Notes: generated from the sequence alone by a model not told the origin. Numbered from the stretch's first letter, positions 37,854 to 52,679 are shown. The stretch is 64,000 bases of DNA from Hyphomicrobium sp. (GCF_009026145.1 NZ_WBUE01000004.1:124001-188000), one strand, 5' to 3'. Program-made: numbers and translations.

Positions 37854-37874
37854 TTTTGGCAGTAGCTTGGCAGT
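37854..37874. repeat. Paired TTGGCAGT repeats at right end (putative arm sites)
   Basis: TTTTGGCAGTAGCT (37854) repeats the left-end copy exactly and is followed by a further TTGGCAGT at 37867. It lies about 130 bases inside the right attachment site. The remaining 37875-38002 shows no gene. Confidence 0.6.
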
Positions 37875-38002
37875 GGAACGTGCCGCGCTTGGAAATCGAA
37901 GCAGCAGGAAAATCAGGGCTTCGTGAGCGCAAGGGCCGTTAGAGCATCAGTCGTTCGTAACTCTGCAACGGCCTGATAGTTCGTCAATGTTTTCTGTGGG
38001 TT

Positions 38003-38047
38003 ATGGAGCGGGTGAAGGGAATCGAACCCTCGTATTCAGCTTGGAAG
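38003..38047 (-). repeat. attR: Right attachment site inside tRNA-Gly
   Basis: Identical to 36499-36543. It spans the tRNA from the anticodon loop to the encoded CCA, plus one base. Confidence 0.88.
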
Positions 38048-38077
38048 GCTGCTGCTCTACCATTGAGCTACACCCGC
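38004..38077 (-). tRNA. tRNA-Gly (anticodon TCC)
   Basis: The cloverleaf has acceptor GCGGGTG paired with CACCCGC, D-arm GTAGCTCAATGGTAGAGC, anticodon loop CTTCCAA and T-arm GAGGGTTCGATTCCCTT, with CCA encoded. The gene is intact; its 3' half was supplied by the integrated element. Confidence 0.95.
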
Positions 38078-38087
38078 GTCGCCTCTC

Positions 38088-38115
38088 TCAATAGTTAGCG
38101 CCGCGCCACAGTCAA
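38088..38115 (-). promoter_or_regulatory. Predicted tRNA-Gly promoter
   Basis: TTGACT (38115-38110) and TATTGA (38093-38088) on the minus strand, 16 bases apart, end ten bases before the tRNA. The -35 element overlaps the stop codon of the alcohol dehydrogenase gene. Confidence 0.5.
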
Positions 38116-39167
38116 GCGCCGCGCTTTGTCGCCGGCCGCCGGCCCGCGCCTGCGCCGGCGCCGTCGGGCACGAGAACCGCGGCGCCGACGAGGCGCCCGG
38201 CACGCAGGGCGGCGATCGTCTCGTTCGCCTCGCTGAGAGGAAAGGTCGTGACATGCGGCCGGATGGGCACGCGCGGGGCGAGCGCGAGGAACTCGATGGC
38301 GTCCTGGCGGGTGAGGTTGGCCACCGAGCGCACGACGCGCTCCCCCCATAGCAGGTCGTACGGCATCGCCGGAATATCGGTCATGTGGATGCCGCCCAGC
38401 ACCAGCGTGCCGCCCTTTTCCAGCGCCTTGAGCGCCAGTGGCACCAGCGGGCCGACGGGAGCGAAGATGATGGCGGCGTCGAGTAGCTTGGGGGGCATCT
38501 CCTCGGACGCTCCCGCCCATACCGCTCCGAGCTCGCGGGCGAGCTTCTGCGCGGACCGATCGCCGGAGCGCGTGAAGGCGTAGACCTCCTGCCCCTCGTG
38601 CACGGCGAGCTGCGCCACGATGTGCGCCGCCGCGCCGAACCCGTAGATGCCGAGGCGGCGCGCGGAGCGCACCAGCTTCCACGAGCGGTAGCCGATGAGG
38701 CCGGCGCACATCAGCGGCGCTGCCTCGGCATCCGAGTACGCGGGCGGTATGGGGAAGGCGTAGTGAGAATCGGCGGTGATGAACTCGGCATAGCCGCCGT
38801 CGAGCGTGTAGCCGGTGAACTTCGGCCGCTCGCACAGGTTCTCGCGCCCCGAGCGGCAGTAGCTGCAGCGCCCGCAAGTGTAGCCCAGCCACGGCACGCC
38901 CACGCGGTCGCCGACCTTGATGCCGCGCACGCTGGGGCCGATTGCCTCCACCCGGCCGATCACCTCGTGCCCGGGAATGACGTGCGGCTTGGGGTGCGGC
39001 AGATCTCCGTCGAGCACGTGCAGGTCGGTGCGGCAGATGCCGCAGGCGCCGACGCGCACCAGGAGATTTCTCCCTGTGGGGAGCTTCACGGAACGATACG
39101 CCGGACGCAGCGGCACACCGGCCCCGGAAAACTCCATGGCTGACATGCGCTTTGGCAAAGAGGTCAT
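38112..39167 (-). CDS. Zinc-dependent alcohol dehydrogenase
   Basis: A 351-residue medium-chain enzyme that oxidises alcohols or reduces aldehydes with NAD(P). Catalytic zinc ligands Cys42 (CGICRTDLH) and His67 (PGHE) are present, as is the structural-zinc set Cys98, Cys101, Cys104 and Cys112. The nucleotide site YGFGAAAHIVAQLA lies near residue 175 and departs from the usual GxGGxG. The sequence is closest to the AdhA-like, zinc-binding dehydrogenases of proteobacteria. The ATG follows AGGG. Beyond about residue 335 the end is a Gly/Ala/Arg tail. Confidence 0.88.
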   Translation of the reverse strand: MTSLPKRMSAMEFSGAGVPLRPAYRSVKLPTGRNLLVRVGACGICRTDLHVLDGDLPHPKPHVIPGHEVIGRVEAIGPSVRGIKVGDRVGVPWLGYTCGRCSYCRSGRENLCERPKFTGYTLDGGYAEFITADSHYAFPIPPAYSDAEAAPLMCAGLIGYRSWKLVRSARRLGIYGFGAAAHIVAQLAVHEGQEVYAFTRSGDRSAQKLARELGAVWAGASEEMPPKLLDAAIIFAPVGPLVPLALKALEKGGTLVLGGIHMTDIPAMPYDLLWGERVVRSVANLTRQDAIEFLALAPRVPIRPHVTTFPLSEANETIAALRAGRLVGAAVLVPDGAGAGAGRRPATKRGA

Positions 39168-39232
39168 GGCGAGCCCTAAGCTTCCGCGGCAAGCTTAACC
39201 GATACTCCCCAACGAGGCGTCAAGCGCCCCGG

Positions 39233-39559
39233 TCACTCCTTCGGGGTGCGCAGGCTCATGATGTAGGCGATGACGTTGTCCATATCGTCCGGGGGGATGA
39301 TGAAATCGGGCATATTGGGATGCGAAGTCTGCAGCCACACGGCCAGCGCCCGCGGGCTCATACCTTGTGAATCCGCTACCTCCTGGAAGCTCGGGATGTC
39401 GGTGAAGAGAAAGTTGGTGTCCTTCTCGACCGCATGACAATCGGCGCACACCTTCTGCGCGTAGGCGTGCCCCGCGTCCTTGTCGCCGAGCTCGACCGCG
39501 CTCGCCCCGACGGGCAGCAGTGCAAATGCAACGGCCAAATACTGCAGCAAGCGTGACAT
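39233..39559 (-). CDS. Small periplasmic c-type cytochrome
   Basis: A signal peptide (SRLLQYLAVAFALLPVGASA) is followed by the haem site CADCH (Cys38, Cys41, His42) and a likely axial Met83 in PNMPDF. At 108 residues it is a single-haem class I cytochrome, close to the cytochrome c subunits of periplasmic electron chains. It is 65 bases upstream of the alcohol dehydrogenase. A near-match FNR/FixK box lies about 60 bases before its start. Confidence 0.9.
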   Translation of the reverse strand: MSRLLQYLAVAFALLPVGASAVELGDKDAGHAYAQKVCADCHAVEKDTNFLFTDIPSFQEVADSQGMSPRALAVWLQTSHPNMPDFIIPPDDMDNVIAYIMSLRTPKE

Positions 39560-39613
39560 GCGATCCTCCGCGCGGGCTTCGCATCAGGATAGGCGTCCCA
39601 CAGGCCCGTTCGA

Positions 39614-39623
39614 ATGATCTGCG

Positions 39624-39627
<4 letters not shown>
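39614..39627. promoter_or_regulatory. Near-match FNR/FixK box before the cytochrome gene
   Basis: On the minus strand TTGACGCAGATCAT fits TTGA-N6-TCAA at seven of eight positions. Its centre is 61 bases before the cytochrome start, compatible with activation from about -41. It overlaps the stop of the upstream ATPase gene. Confidence 0.35.
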
Positions 39628-42338
<2,711 letters not shown>

Positions 42339-42389
42339 AACAGCCGCTAGCTCGCGCACTATAACGGTTGGCTCGGAGCATGGCTGCCT

Positions 42390-42656
42390 TCAGTGGAAAT
42401 GTTCCGGGTGCGACTCCAGGAAATGCCGCAGCGCAGCAAACAGCTCACAGGCGTGCTTGCGATCGCCGCGCTGCAAGGCGGCACGGATGTCCTCGACAAT
42501 CATGCGGTGGATCTTGTCGGGGCCGCGCCGTTGCTTGAGGAGGTACTCGGCGAGCGCCGCCGCGGCGATCTCCGGCACGTGCTCGTGCTCGGCGATTGCC
42601 AATACCTCCGCCTCCGTAAGTCCGCAGAGCGCAATGCAATCTTCCAATGTGATCAT
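42390..42656 (-). CDS. Small conserved hypothetical protein
   Basis: The start MITLEDCIALCGLTEAEVLAIAEHEHVPEIAAAALAEYLL, preceded by AGGAG, gives 88 residues, mostly helical. A second half, GPDKIHRMIVEDIRAALQRGDRKHA, ends with ESHPEHFH. I recall similar proteins beside P-type ATPases or acetyl-CoA synthetase genes in rhizobia, but no function. It lies between those two genes here and may share their transcript. Confidence 0.6.
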   Translation of the reverse strand: MITLEDCIALCGLTEAEVLAIAEHEHVPEIAAAALAEYLLKQRRGPDKIHRMIVEDIRAALQRGDRKHACELFAALRHFLESHPEHFH

Positions 42657-42844
42657 GGCTTTACTCCTGCTTGAGCATGCCGGTTTGACCAATCGAAGCA
42701 TAGGGCGGCAGGGTCGGCATTGAGCGGGCGCAAAGGGTGGCGCGCATTCAACCGCGAGTTTGCCACCGCCTGGGGGGCGGAATCCATCGCTTCCGGAGGA
42801 GGCCGATCGGATCCTTACCGGTACATAAGCATCGTGCGCGAAGC

Positions 42845-45520
42845 CTAGCTCGCCGGCACCAACGCGAGACTGACCCGGAACAAGCGGGCATGCGGATCGA
42901 GGACCGCGGTAAATCCTAGCTCACTGCACAATTTCAGCATTGTCGTGTTGGCGGCTAAAACGTCACCGAAGAGCTCGCTGAGGCCCTCGGCGCGTGCGTA
43001 GGCGACCAGATGCTGCATCAACGCGTATCCCAGTCCCTTCCCTTTCAGGTCCGAGCGCACGATGACGGCGAACTCGGCGCGCCGGTAGTCGGGATCGGCG
43101 ATCAGCCGCGCCACCCCCAGCAACTCGTCGCGAGCGGCGGCAACGAACGCCATCTCGCGAGCGTAGTCGATTTGCGTCATGCGGGCGAAGAAGCGGAACG
43201 TCCGCTCGGGCGCCGCCGTGAAGAAGCGCATGCGCAGATCGTCGGGCGAAATCTTGGCGAAGAACCTTTCATACTGCGGCTCATCGTCGGGGCGGATCGG
43301 GCGCAGCGTGAAGCTGCCCACATCCGCGAGCGCCGCAGTCCGCTCCCATTCCACAGGATAGGGACGCACGGTGAGCGGCTTGCGCGGTGTCACAGCAGGA
43401 TCGGCAATGCCCACGCGCGCGTCGAGCGCCACGACCCCGTGCTCGTCGGCGAGAAGCGGGTTGATGTCGAGCTCGCGGATCTCGGCGTGCCGCGCAACGA
43501 GATAGCTGAGGCGTACCAGAGCGAGCGCGATGGCCTCCAGGTTCGCCGCCGGTCGGTCGCGATATCCCTTGAGAAGACGGTAGACGCGCGTCTCGCGCAT
43601 CATCTGGTAGGCGAGCTTGAGGTCGAGCGGCGGCAGGGCGTGCGCGGTGTCGGCGGTCACCTCGACGGACGTGCCGCCGGCGCCGAACATCATCAGCGGC
43701 CCGACGGTCGCATCCTCGCTGGCGCCGACGATCAGCTCGTGCGCGTTCGCGCGCTCGACCATCGCCTGGACGGTAAAGCCGCGGATGACGGCAGACGGGC
43801 GCAACTGGCGCACGTTGCCCAGCATCTCCTCGGCCGCCACCCGCGCCTCCCGCGCCGAGGTGATGGCGAGGCGCACGCCTCCCACGTCCGACTTGTGCGT
43901 GATGTCGTCGGAGACGATCTTGATCACGCACGCGCGATGATCCCTGAGAATTTCGCTGGCGCGCAACTCGACCTCGGCAGGATTGGCGGCCGTCAGCGTC
44001 CGCACGCATGGAATGCCGTAGCTCGTCAGCAGATTCTTCGCTTCGGCCTCCGACAGCATGCTGCGCCCGGCCGCCAGCGCTTCTCTGAGGATGGCCTCGG
44101 CTGCCAGCGCATCGAACAGCATGGCTCCGGGTGCCGACGGGGGAACCTGCATCAGCTCGTCTTGCGCGCGCCGGTAGCGCACGAGCTGCATAAACCCTTC
44201 GACCGCCGCCTCCGGCGTCTCGAAGGTCGGAATATCGCTTTCACCGAACATGCGGCGGCTGCTTGTCGCCGCAGCATCGCCAAGCCAGCTCGTCAGTATC
44301 ACCTTGCGCGGGCGATCGCCCTCGTGGGCCGCAGCCTCGCTGACGACGATCCTTGCCGCAGCCTCGCTGGAGGCGAGTGCCGTCGGACAGTTCATGACCA
44401 GCAGCGCATTGGTGGCATTGTCGGCGAGCAGCGCCTGCATGGCGGCGCCATAACGCTCCGGGCCCGCGTCGCCGATGATGTCGACGGGGTTGCCCCCTGA
44501 CCACGTGGCCGGAAGCACCTCTTGCAGGCGCGCGATGGTGGATGCAGGCAGCTCAGTGAGACGGCCGCCGAGGTCGGCCAACGCGTCCGTCGCCAGCACG
44601 CCGGCGCCACCGCCGTTGGTCAGAATGGTCAGGCGCTCGCCCGAGAGGGCTGGCGCCGCTGACAGGATTTCCGCTGCATCGAACAGCTGGCGCAATTCGT
44701 TGACGCGCAATACGCCGGCCCGTCGGAAGGCGGCATTGTACGCCGCGTCGGAGCCCGCCAGAGCACCGGTGTGCGACTTCGCCGCCTTAGCCGCGGTCGC
44801 ACTGCGCCCCGCCTTCAAGATGATCACCGGCTTGGCGCGCGAGGCGCGCCTGGCGGCCGAAACGAACTTCGCCGCCGCAGTCATCTGCTCCATGTAGATG
44901 AGGATGGCGCGGCTGGTGGTATCGCCGGCGAGGTAGTCGAGGAAGTCGCCAAAGTCGACGTCGGCCATGTCGCCCAAGGAAATGACCTGCGACAGCCCGA
45001 TCCCGCGCGTCGCCGTCCAATCGATGATGGCCGTGACCAGCGCTCCCGACTGCGAAATGAACGCAAGGTCGCCGGCCACCGGCATCCGGTGCGCGAAGCT
45101 CGCGTTGAGGCCGATGTGCGGAAGAAGCAGGCCAAGGCAGTTCGGGCCCTGGATGCGCAAGCAGCACGGCCGCGCGGCATCCAGCATGGCCTGGCGCAGC
45201 GGGCCGCTGATGCCGGCGGTGATGACGACGGCGGCGCGCGTCCCGCGCACGACCGCTTGCCCGATGACCGCCGGCACGGTCGCCGGCGGCGTCGCCACCA
45301 CAACGAGATCGGGCGCTTCGGGCAAAGCATCGAGGGAAGCAAAGCAGGGCACGCCGTCGATCGATGCGTGGCGTGGGTTGACGAGCCAAACCGGACCCGC
45401 AAAGCCGCCATGCAGCAAATTATGCGCGATGATCGAGCCGACGGTGCGCGGCTCGGGGCTCGCCCCGACCAGAGCGACCGAGCGCGGAGCGAGCAGCTTT
45501 TCGAGGTTCCTGACGGTCAC
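42845..45520 (-). CDS. Fused ADP-forming acyl-CoA synthetase and GNAT acetyltransferase
   Basis: The N-terminal CoA-binding domain (RSVALVGASPEPRTVG), the succinyl-CoA-ligase-like middle with the phosphohistidine segment AAKSHTGALAGSDAAY and a C-terminal ATP-grasp part form an NDP-forming acetate/acyl-CoA ligase. A GNAT domain follows (last 165 residues, SFTLRPIRPDDEPQYERFF to LSELFGDVLAANTTMLKLCSELGF) with the acetyl-CoA loop near RSDLKGKGLGYALM. Such fusions include Pat-type protein lysine acetyltransferases. The GTG start gives the family N-terminus VTVRNLEKLLAPRSV and 891 residues; ATG at 45577 or 45607 would extend it. Confidence 0.88.
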   Translation of the reverse strand: MTVRNLEKLLAPRSVALVGASPEPRTVGSIIAHNLLHGGFAGPVWLVNPRHASIDGVPCFASLDALPEAPDLVVVATPPATVPAVIGQAVVRGTRAAVVITAGISGPLRQAMLDAARPCCLRIQGPNCLGLLLPHIGLNASFAHRMPVAGDLAFISQSGALVTAIIDWTATRGIGLSQVISLGDMADVDFGDFLDYLAGDTTSRAILIYMEQMTAAAKFVSAARRASRAKPVIILKAGRSATAAKAAKSHTGALAGSDAAYNAAFRRAGVLRVNELRQLFDAAEILSAAPALSGERLTILTNGGGAGVLATDALADLGGRLTELPASTIARLQEVLPATWSGGNPVDIIGDAGPERYGAAMQALLADNATNALLVMNCPTALASSEAAARIVVSEAAAHEGDRPRKVILTSWLGDAAATSSRRMFGESDIPTFETPEAAVEGFMQLVRYRRAQDELMQVPPSAPGAMLFDALAAEAILREALAAGRSMLSEAEAKNLLTSYGIPCVRTLTAANPAEVELRASEILRDHRACVIKIVSDDITHKSDVGGVRLAITSAREARVAAEEMLGNVRQLRPSAVIRGFTVQAMVERANAHELIVGASEDATVGPLMMFGAGGTSVEVTADTAHALPPLDLKLAYQMMRETRVYRLLKGYRDRPAANLEAIALALVRLSYLVARHAEIRELDINPLLADEHGVVALDARVGIADPAVTPRKPLTVRPYPVEWERTAALADVGSFTLRPIRPDDEPQYERFFAKISPDDLRMRFFTAAPERTFRFFARMTQIDYAREMAFVAAARDELLGVARLIADPDYRRAEFAVIVRSDLKGKGLGYALMQHLVAYARAEGLSELFGDVLAANTTMLKLCSELGFTAVLDPHARLFRVSLALVPAS

Positions 45521-45606
45521 GGGGCCCTGCGTGAAGGAAGGCTGCAAACACGGCTTGTAGAGGCCGCAGTTTCCCATGCGGTTAACTCGGCCCGCGGCCG
45601 CTGGCA

Positions 45607-45620
45607 TTGAGGTGGCTCAA
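45607..45620. promoter_or_regulatory. FNR/FixK-type box before the synthetase gene
   Basis: TTGAGGTGGCTCAA is an exact TTGA-N6-TCAA palindrome, even extended by one pair (TTGAG/CTCAA). Its centre is 93 bases before the chosen GTG start. If activated from about -41 the transcript would start near 45572, after the upstream ATG candidates, which supports the GTG. Confidence 0.5.
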
Positions 45621-45672
45621 GCGCCGCGGACAAGACACAGCGGCCCGTGACAAGAAAGACTCTGCGTCGACC

Positions 45673-45957
45673 TCACTCGTCGTGCGTTTGGACGAGCTGC
45701 AGATCGACCGGGTTGTAGAACAACTCGTGCGGGTTGCCGTCCTTGTCCTTGACGTGGACCTCGTAGCACGATCCCTCGACCTCGGACGTGGTCACGGTGT
45801 ACCCCGCGGCCGTAGCGGCCGCCTCCGCTTCGGCCTGTGGCTGCCACTTGTCCTTCGGCTCCTTGGTGCAATCCTCGAAGCCATGCGCCAGTGCGGGGGC
45901 TGCTACGACCAGTGCCGCGAGCGTCAATATCGTGGTCTTTAACGCTTCAGTCGTCAT
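45673..45957 (-). CDS. Small secreted PepSY-like protein
   Basis: The ATG at 45957 (after GAGG) gives 94 residues: a signal peptide ending VAAPALA, then DKWQPQAEAEAAATAAGYTVTTSEVEGSCYEVHVKDKDGN (in parts), which has the W...GY...EV...DG pattern of PepSY_2 domains, ending VDLQLVQTHDE. Such proteins are periplasmic and thought to bind ligands or inhibit proteases. It is divergent from the metal-efflux group. Confidence 0.75.
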   Translation of the reverse strand: MTTEALKTTILTLAALVVAAPALAHGFEDCTKEPKDKWQPQAEAEAAATAAGYTVTTSEVEGSCYEVHVKDKDGNPHELFYNPVDLQLVQTHDE

Positions 45958-46110
45958 TTGGAATCCTCGCAAACAAGGTTTTCGAAACAGTGCGCTACCG
46001 ACATCGCGGCGGTGGCAACGCGCAAACTATACTTTCTGCCGCAAGATTATAGCATCTGGTTTCGGGTGCGGCGCCTTGCCCTTGACGAATGTCAGATAGG
46101 CAGGTTTGGT

Positions 46111-46515
46111 GTGCATGTGAGCAGGATCGTCAAGAAGGTCATGATTGCGGCGCTGTTTGCCGTGGCAATGCTCGGCGGCGGCGAGCTGCCGATCCTGCAC
46201 GCGCCGCAATTTGCCGAAGCGCATGCCTTTGTTCACACGCATATGCATGATCCGTCGGCACCCGGCCATCACGCTCATCCGCACGACATTGCGGCGGATG
46301 ACCCGGCCCACGATCACGACGACAACATACCGGCCAGCGATCCCGGCTGTACGCATGTACATGCCCACTGTTTTGCCCCCACGGCAATCCTCGTGAACGG
46401 CACGCTGCTGCCGATCGCTGCCGATCACGGGCAGTTGCACATCGAGCGCAACAGCGCCCTCCCCTATGGGCAGCTGGCGCATCCTCCGCTTCGACCTCCG
46501 CGCCTTACGGCATGA
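46111..46515 (+). CDS. His-rich exported protein, CzcI-like position
   Basis: From a GTG at 46111 the 134-residue product has a basic start, hydrophobic segment MIAALFAVAMLGGG and then a very histidine-rich stretch (AHAFVHTHMHDPSAPGHHAH and DPAHDHDDN) with two cysteines in GCTHVHAHC. It is most likely a periplasmic metal-binding protein. Its place before czcB-czcA recalls CzcI, although sequence similarity is not evident. The ATG at 46141 is another possible start. The following 246 bases show no gene. Confidence 0.55.
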   Translation: MHVSRIVKKVMIAALFAVAMLGGGELPILHAPQFAEAHAFVHTHMHDPSAPGHHAHPHDIAADDPAHDHDDNIPASDPGCTHVHAHCFAPTAILVNGTLLPIAADHGQLHIERNSALPYGQLAHPPLRPPRLTA

Positions 46516-46761
46516 TCCGGGGCACGCCGCGCAAGTCGGCGTGCTTCCGATGGTCAGCGCAATGATGCCTTCGGATGATGCGCCTCGCGCGCATGGTCCG
46601 AATGGCCGTCAACCACCGGAAGAGACCGGAAGTCCATCGCGCTGATCACGACGCTTACTCAAGCTTCGGGATGCCTACATGACGCGCGTTCTGAATATTG
46701 GATTTCGCTCGCTCCTCACCGCGACCTCCGAACCTGCCGGCCCCATGAGACCCTCGTCGAA

Positions 46762-48048
46762 ATGAGCACCACAATGCGCCAGTTTCTCACACTCGTTCTC
46801 ACAGCTCTGCTGTTTGCCGGCGTTGGCATGGCAATCAGATCGGGAAGTGAAGACCACGATCGCGGATCGCACGAACACGCTGCTCAAGAGCATGCAGATG
46901 CCGCGGCGCCAGCTGAATTCGAGCGCGGCCCGCATCGAGGCCGCATGCTCCGCGACGGCGACTTCGCCCTTGAAATTACGATCTTCGAGGAAGGCGTTCC
47001 GCCTGAGTTTCATGTCTATCCGTTTCTCGCGGAAAAGCCGCTTCAGCCGTCTGATGTCAAACTTGACATTGAACTGGGTCGTCTCGGCAACCGTGTTGAT
47101 AAGATCACGTTCGCGACACAGGAAGATTACCTGAAGAGCGATCAAGTCGTCGTCGAACCCCATTCGTTTGACGTTCGCGTGCGCGCAGAGCGCAACGGCA
47201 AAACGTCTGAATGGAGCTACCATTCGTACGAAGGGCGCACGCAGATTTCGGCGAAAGCGGCGGAGGCAGCCGGCATCAAAGTCGAGAAGGCCGAGCCGGC
47301 GCTGATCAAGGACATTATCGAGGTGACCGGAGTCATCTCGCTGAACGAGGACCGCAATGCCCGGGTTGGCGGCCGCTTCCCGGGTGTCGTCAAGTCGCTC
47401 ACAAGGACGGTCGGGCAAAGCGTACGTGCCGGCGAAGTTTTGGCGACGATCGACCGCAACATCGCCCTCCAAGACTATTCCATCGTTTCTCCTATCGACG
47501 GTGTCGTTGTCACGCGCCCGGCCAGCATCGGAGGCACAACAACGGCCGACACGGTGTTGTTCGAAATCGCCGACCTTTCGACGGTGTGGGCCGAACTGCA
47601 CGTCTTCGGGCGCGACCGCGAGCGCGTCCAAGTTGGACAATCCGTGGTCGTCGAGAGTCACGACAAGATGACGCGGGCGGAAGGCACCGTCTCCTACGTG
47701 ACGCCCGTCGCGGAAGCCGCGAGCCAAGCCGTCGTCATCCGCGTGGTGCTGGATAACAAGGATAGGAAATGGTTCCCCGGGACTTTTGTACGCGGCTTTC
47801 TGACAGTCTCCGAACGCAAGGTCCCGCTAGCGGTGAAAGCGTCCGGACTGCAGCGCTTCCGCGACTTCACCGTCGTCTTCGCGCAGGTTGGTGACACTTA
47901 CGAGGTCCGGATGCTGGATCTCGGCGCCTCGGACGGCATGTGGACGGAGGTGCTGGGCGGCATCGAGCCCGGCCAAGCTTACGTGGCCGAAAACAGCTTT
48001 CTCATCAAGGCCGACATCGAGAAATCCGGGGCGAGTCATGACCACTAA
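46762..48048 (+). CDS. czcB: Heavy-metal RND efflux periplasmic adaptor, CzcB-like
   Basis: The 428-residue protein starts with a membrane anchor (FLTLVLTALLFAGVGMAI), then a His/Asp-rich segment EDHDRGSHEHAAQEHAD and an N-terminal domain. The adaptor core has TGVISLNEDRNARVGGRFPG, the lipoyl half-motifs VGQSVRAGEVLATI and YSIVSPIDGVVV, and a beta-barrel. It ends GASHDH. Adaptors of this type link the RND pump to an outer-membrane channel. It lies 36 bases before the pump gene. Confidence 0.92.
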   Translation: MSTTMRQFLTLVLTALLFAGVGMAIRSGSEDHDRGSHEHAAQEHADAAAPAEFERGPHRGRMLRDGDFALEITIFEEGVPPEFHVYPFLAEKPLQPSDVKLDIELGRLGNRVDKITFATQEDYLKSDQVVVEPHSFDVRVRAERNGKTSEWSYHSYEGRTQISAKAAEAAGIKVEKAEPALIKDIIEVTGVISLNEDRNARVGGRFPGVVKSLTRTVGQSVRAGEVLATIDRNIALQDYSIVSPIDGVVVTRPASIGGTTTADTVLFEIADLSTVWAELHVFGRDRERVQVGQSVVVESHDKMTRAEGTVSYVTPVAEAASQAVVIRVVLDNKDRKWFPGTFVRGFLTVSERKVPLAVKASGLQRFRDFTVVFAQVGDTYEVRMLDLGASDGMWTEVLGGIEPGQAYVAENSFLIKADIEKSGASHDH

Positions 48049-48051
48049 TAA

Positions 48052-51297
<3,246 letters not shown>

Positions 51298-51335
51298 AGA
51301 GGACCAGCGGATGGTGACCAATCGTTCGGCAAGCC

Positions 51336-52679
51336 CTAGTCCGCCACGGACTTGAGCACACCGCTAAGGACGTCGATCAACTCGTCGATCTCGCGCTCCG
51401 CGATGATCAGCGGTGGCGCCAGCGCGATCACGTCGCCTGTGGCGCGCACCAGTATCCCGCGCCTGAAGGCTTCGACGAAGCGCGCATGCGCGCGCTTGCC
51501 GGGATTGTCGGGGACGGGGTCGAGCTCGACGGCGCCGATCAGCCCGATGTTGCGCACGTCGATGACGTGCGGCAGGCCCGCGAGGGAGTGGACTGCATCC
51601 TGCCAATAGGGTGCCAGCTCGGCAGCGCGGGTGAGCAGGCCCTCCGCCTGCAGCGTATCGAGCGTGGCGATGGCCGCCGCGCAGGCCAGCGGATGCCCCG
51701 AGTAGGTGTAGCCGTGCGAGAGCTCGATCGCCGACTCCGGTCCGCTCATGAACGCATCGTAGATCTTCGAGCGCACGAACACGGCGCCCATCGGCACTGC
51801 CCCGTTGGTGATGCCCTTGGCGGTGGTGATGATGTCGGGCTCGATAGCAAAATACTCGGCGGCGAAGGGCGCTCCGAGCCGCCCGAAGGCGGTGATCACC
51901 TCGTCGAAGATGAGGAGGATGTCATGGCGGGCGCAGATCGCCGCGAGGCGCTGCAAATAGCCCCGGGGCGGAATGAGAACCCCGGCCGAGCAGGCGACCG
52001 GCTCGACGATGACGGCGGCAATGGTCGAGGCATCGTGCAGCGCGACCAGACGTTCCAGGTCGTCGGCCAGCTCGGCGCCGTATTCGGGCTCGCCGCGGCT
52101 GTACGCATTTCGTGTTAAGTCATGCGTATGCCGCAGGTGATCGACGCCGGCGACCAGCGCACCGAACATCTTGCGGTTGGCCGCGATGCCGCCGACCGCC
52201 GTCCCGCCGAGATTGCTGCCGTGGTAGCCGCGTTCGCGCCCGATCAGCCGCGTCTTCGCCCCGTTGCCCTTTGCCCGGTGATAGGCGAGCGCGATCTTGA
52301 GCGCCGTGTCGACGGCCTCCGACCCGGAGTTGGTGAAGAACACGTGATCGAAACCGGGCGGCGCGATGTTGACCAGCCGCGAGGCGCACTCGAACGCCTT
52401 CGTATGCCCCATCTGAAAGGTGCCGGCGAAGTCGAGCTCGCCCGCCTGCCGGCGGATGGCCTCGACGATCCTCGGCCGACAGTGGCCGGCGGTGACGCAC
52501 CACAGGCCCGATGTTCCGTCGAGCACGCGGCGCCCGTCGTCGGTGAAGAAGTGGGTGCCTTCGGCGCGCGCGAACAGGCGCGGCGCCTGCTTGAAGCTGC
52601 GGTTGGCCGTGAAGGGCATCCACAAGGCGGAGAGGTCGTTGGTCTTCGCCGCTGCCCAAGCCACGCGAGTGTTTGTCAT
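51336..52679 (-). CDS. Omega-amino acid:pyruvate-type aminotransferase (class III)
   Basis: A PLP enzyme that moves an amino group from an omega-amino acid such as beta-alanine, or an amine, to pyruvate. The 447-residue product has NDLSALWMPFTANRSFKQAPR, GLWCVTAGHCRP, the FFTNSGSEAVDTALK cofactor loop, LLIFDEVITAFGR with the PLP-binding Asp, and TTAKGITNGAVPMG with the catalytic Lys. This matches beta-alanine:pyruvate transaminases closely. A GTG ten codons earlier is a second start candidate. It stands alone between the efflux and polysaccharide groups. Confidence 0.88.
   Translation of the reverse strand: MTNTRVAWAAAKTNDLSALWMPFTANRSFKQAPRLFARAEGTHFFTDDGRRVLDGTSGLWCVTAGHCRPRIVEAIRRQAGELDFAGTFQMGHTKAFECASRLVNIAPPGFDHVFFTNSGSEAVDTALKIALAYHRAKGNGAKTRLIGRERGYHGSNLGGTAVGGIAANRKMFGALVAGVDHLRHTHDLTRNAYSRGEPEYGAELADDLERLVALHDASTIAAVIVEPVACSAGVLIPPRGYLQRLAAICARHDILLIFDEVITAFGRLGAPFAAEYFAIEPDIITTAKGITNGAVPMGAVFVRSKIYDAFMSGPESAIELSHGYTYSGHPLACAAAIATLDTLQAEGLLTRAAELAPYWQDAVHSLAGLPHVIDVRNIGLIGAVELDPVPDNPGKRAHARFVEAFRRGILVRATGDVIALAPPLIIAEREIDELIDVLSGVLKSVAD

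Larger units (their letters stand above)
36499..38047. mobile_element. Integrative element remnant at tRNA-Gly(TCC), 1.5 kb
   Basis: The unit is bounded by 45-bp direct repeats 1504 bases apart. Inside, base composition is visibly less GC-rich than either flank. Paired TTGGCAGT repeats sit near each end and three small genes are present, one YopX-like. No integrase, excisionase or replication gene remains, so the element is either a deletion derivative or a non-autonomous form mobilised in trans. The intact tRNA with its promoter lies on the right, so insertion restored tRNA function and displaced the old 3' end to the left. Confidence 0.8.

Noticed and set aside
42657-42844. A FixK-like site upstream of the small conserved gene
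   Set aside because: The TTGA and TCAA-like words there have the wrong spacing and do not form a TTGA-N6-TCAA pair.
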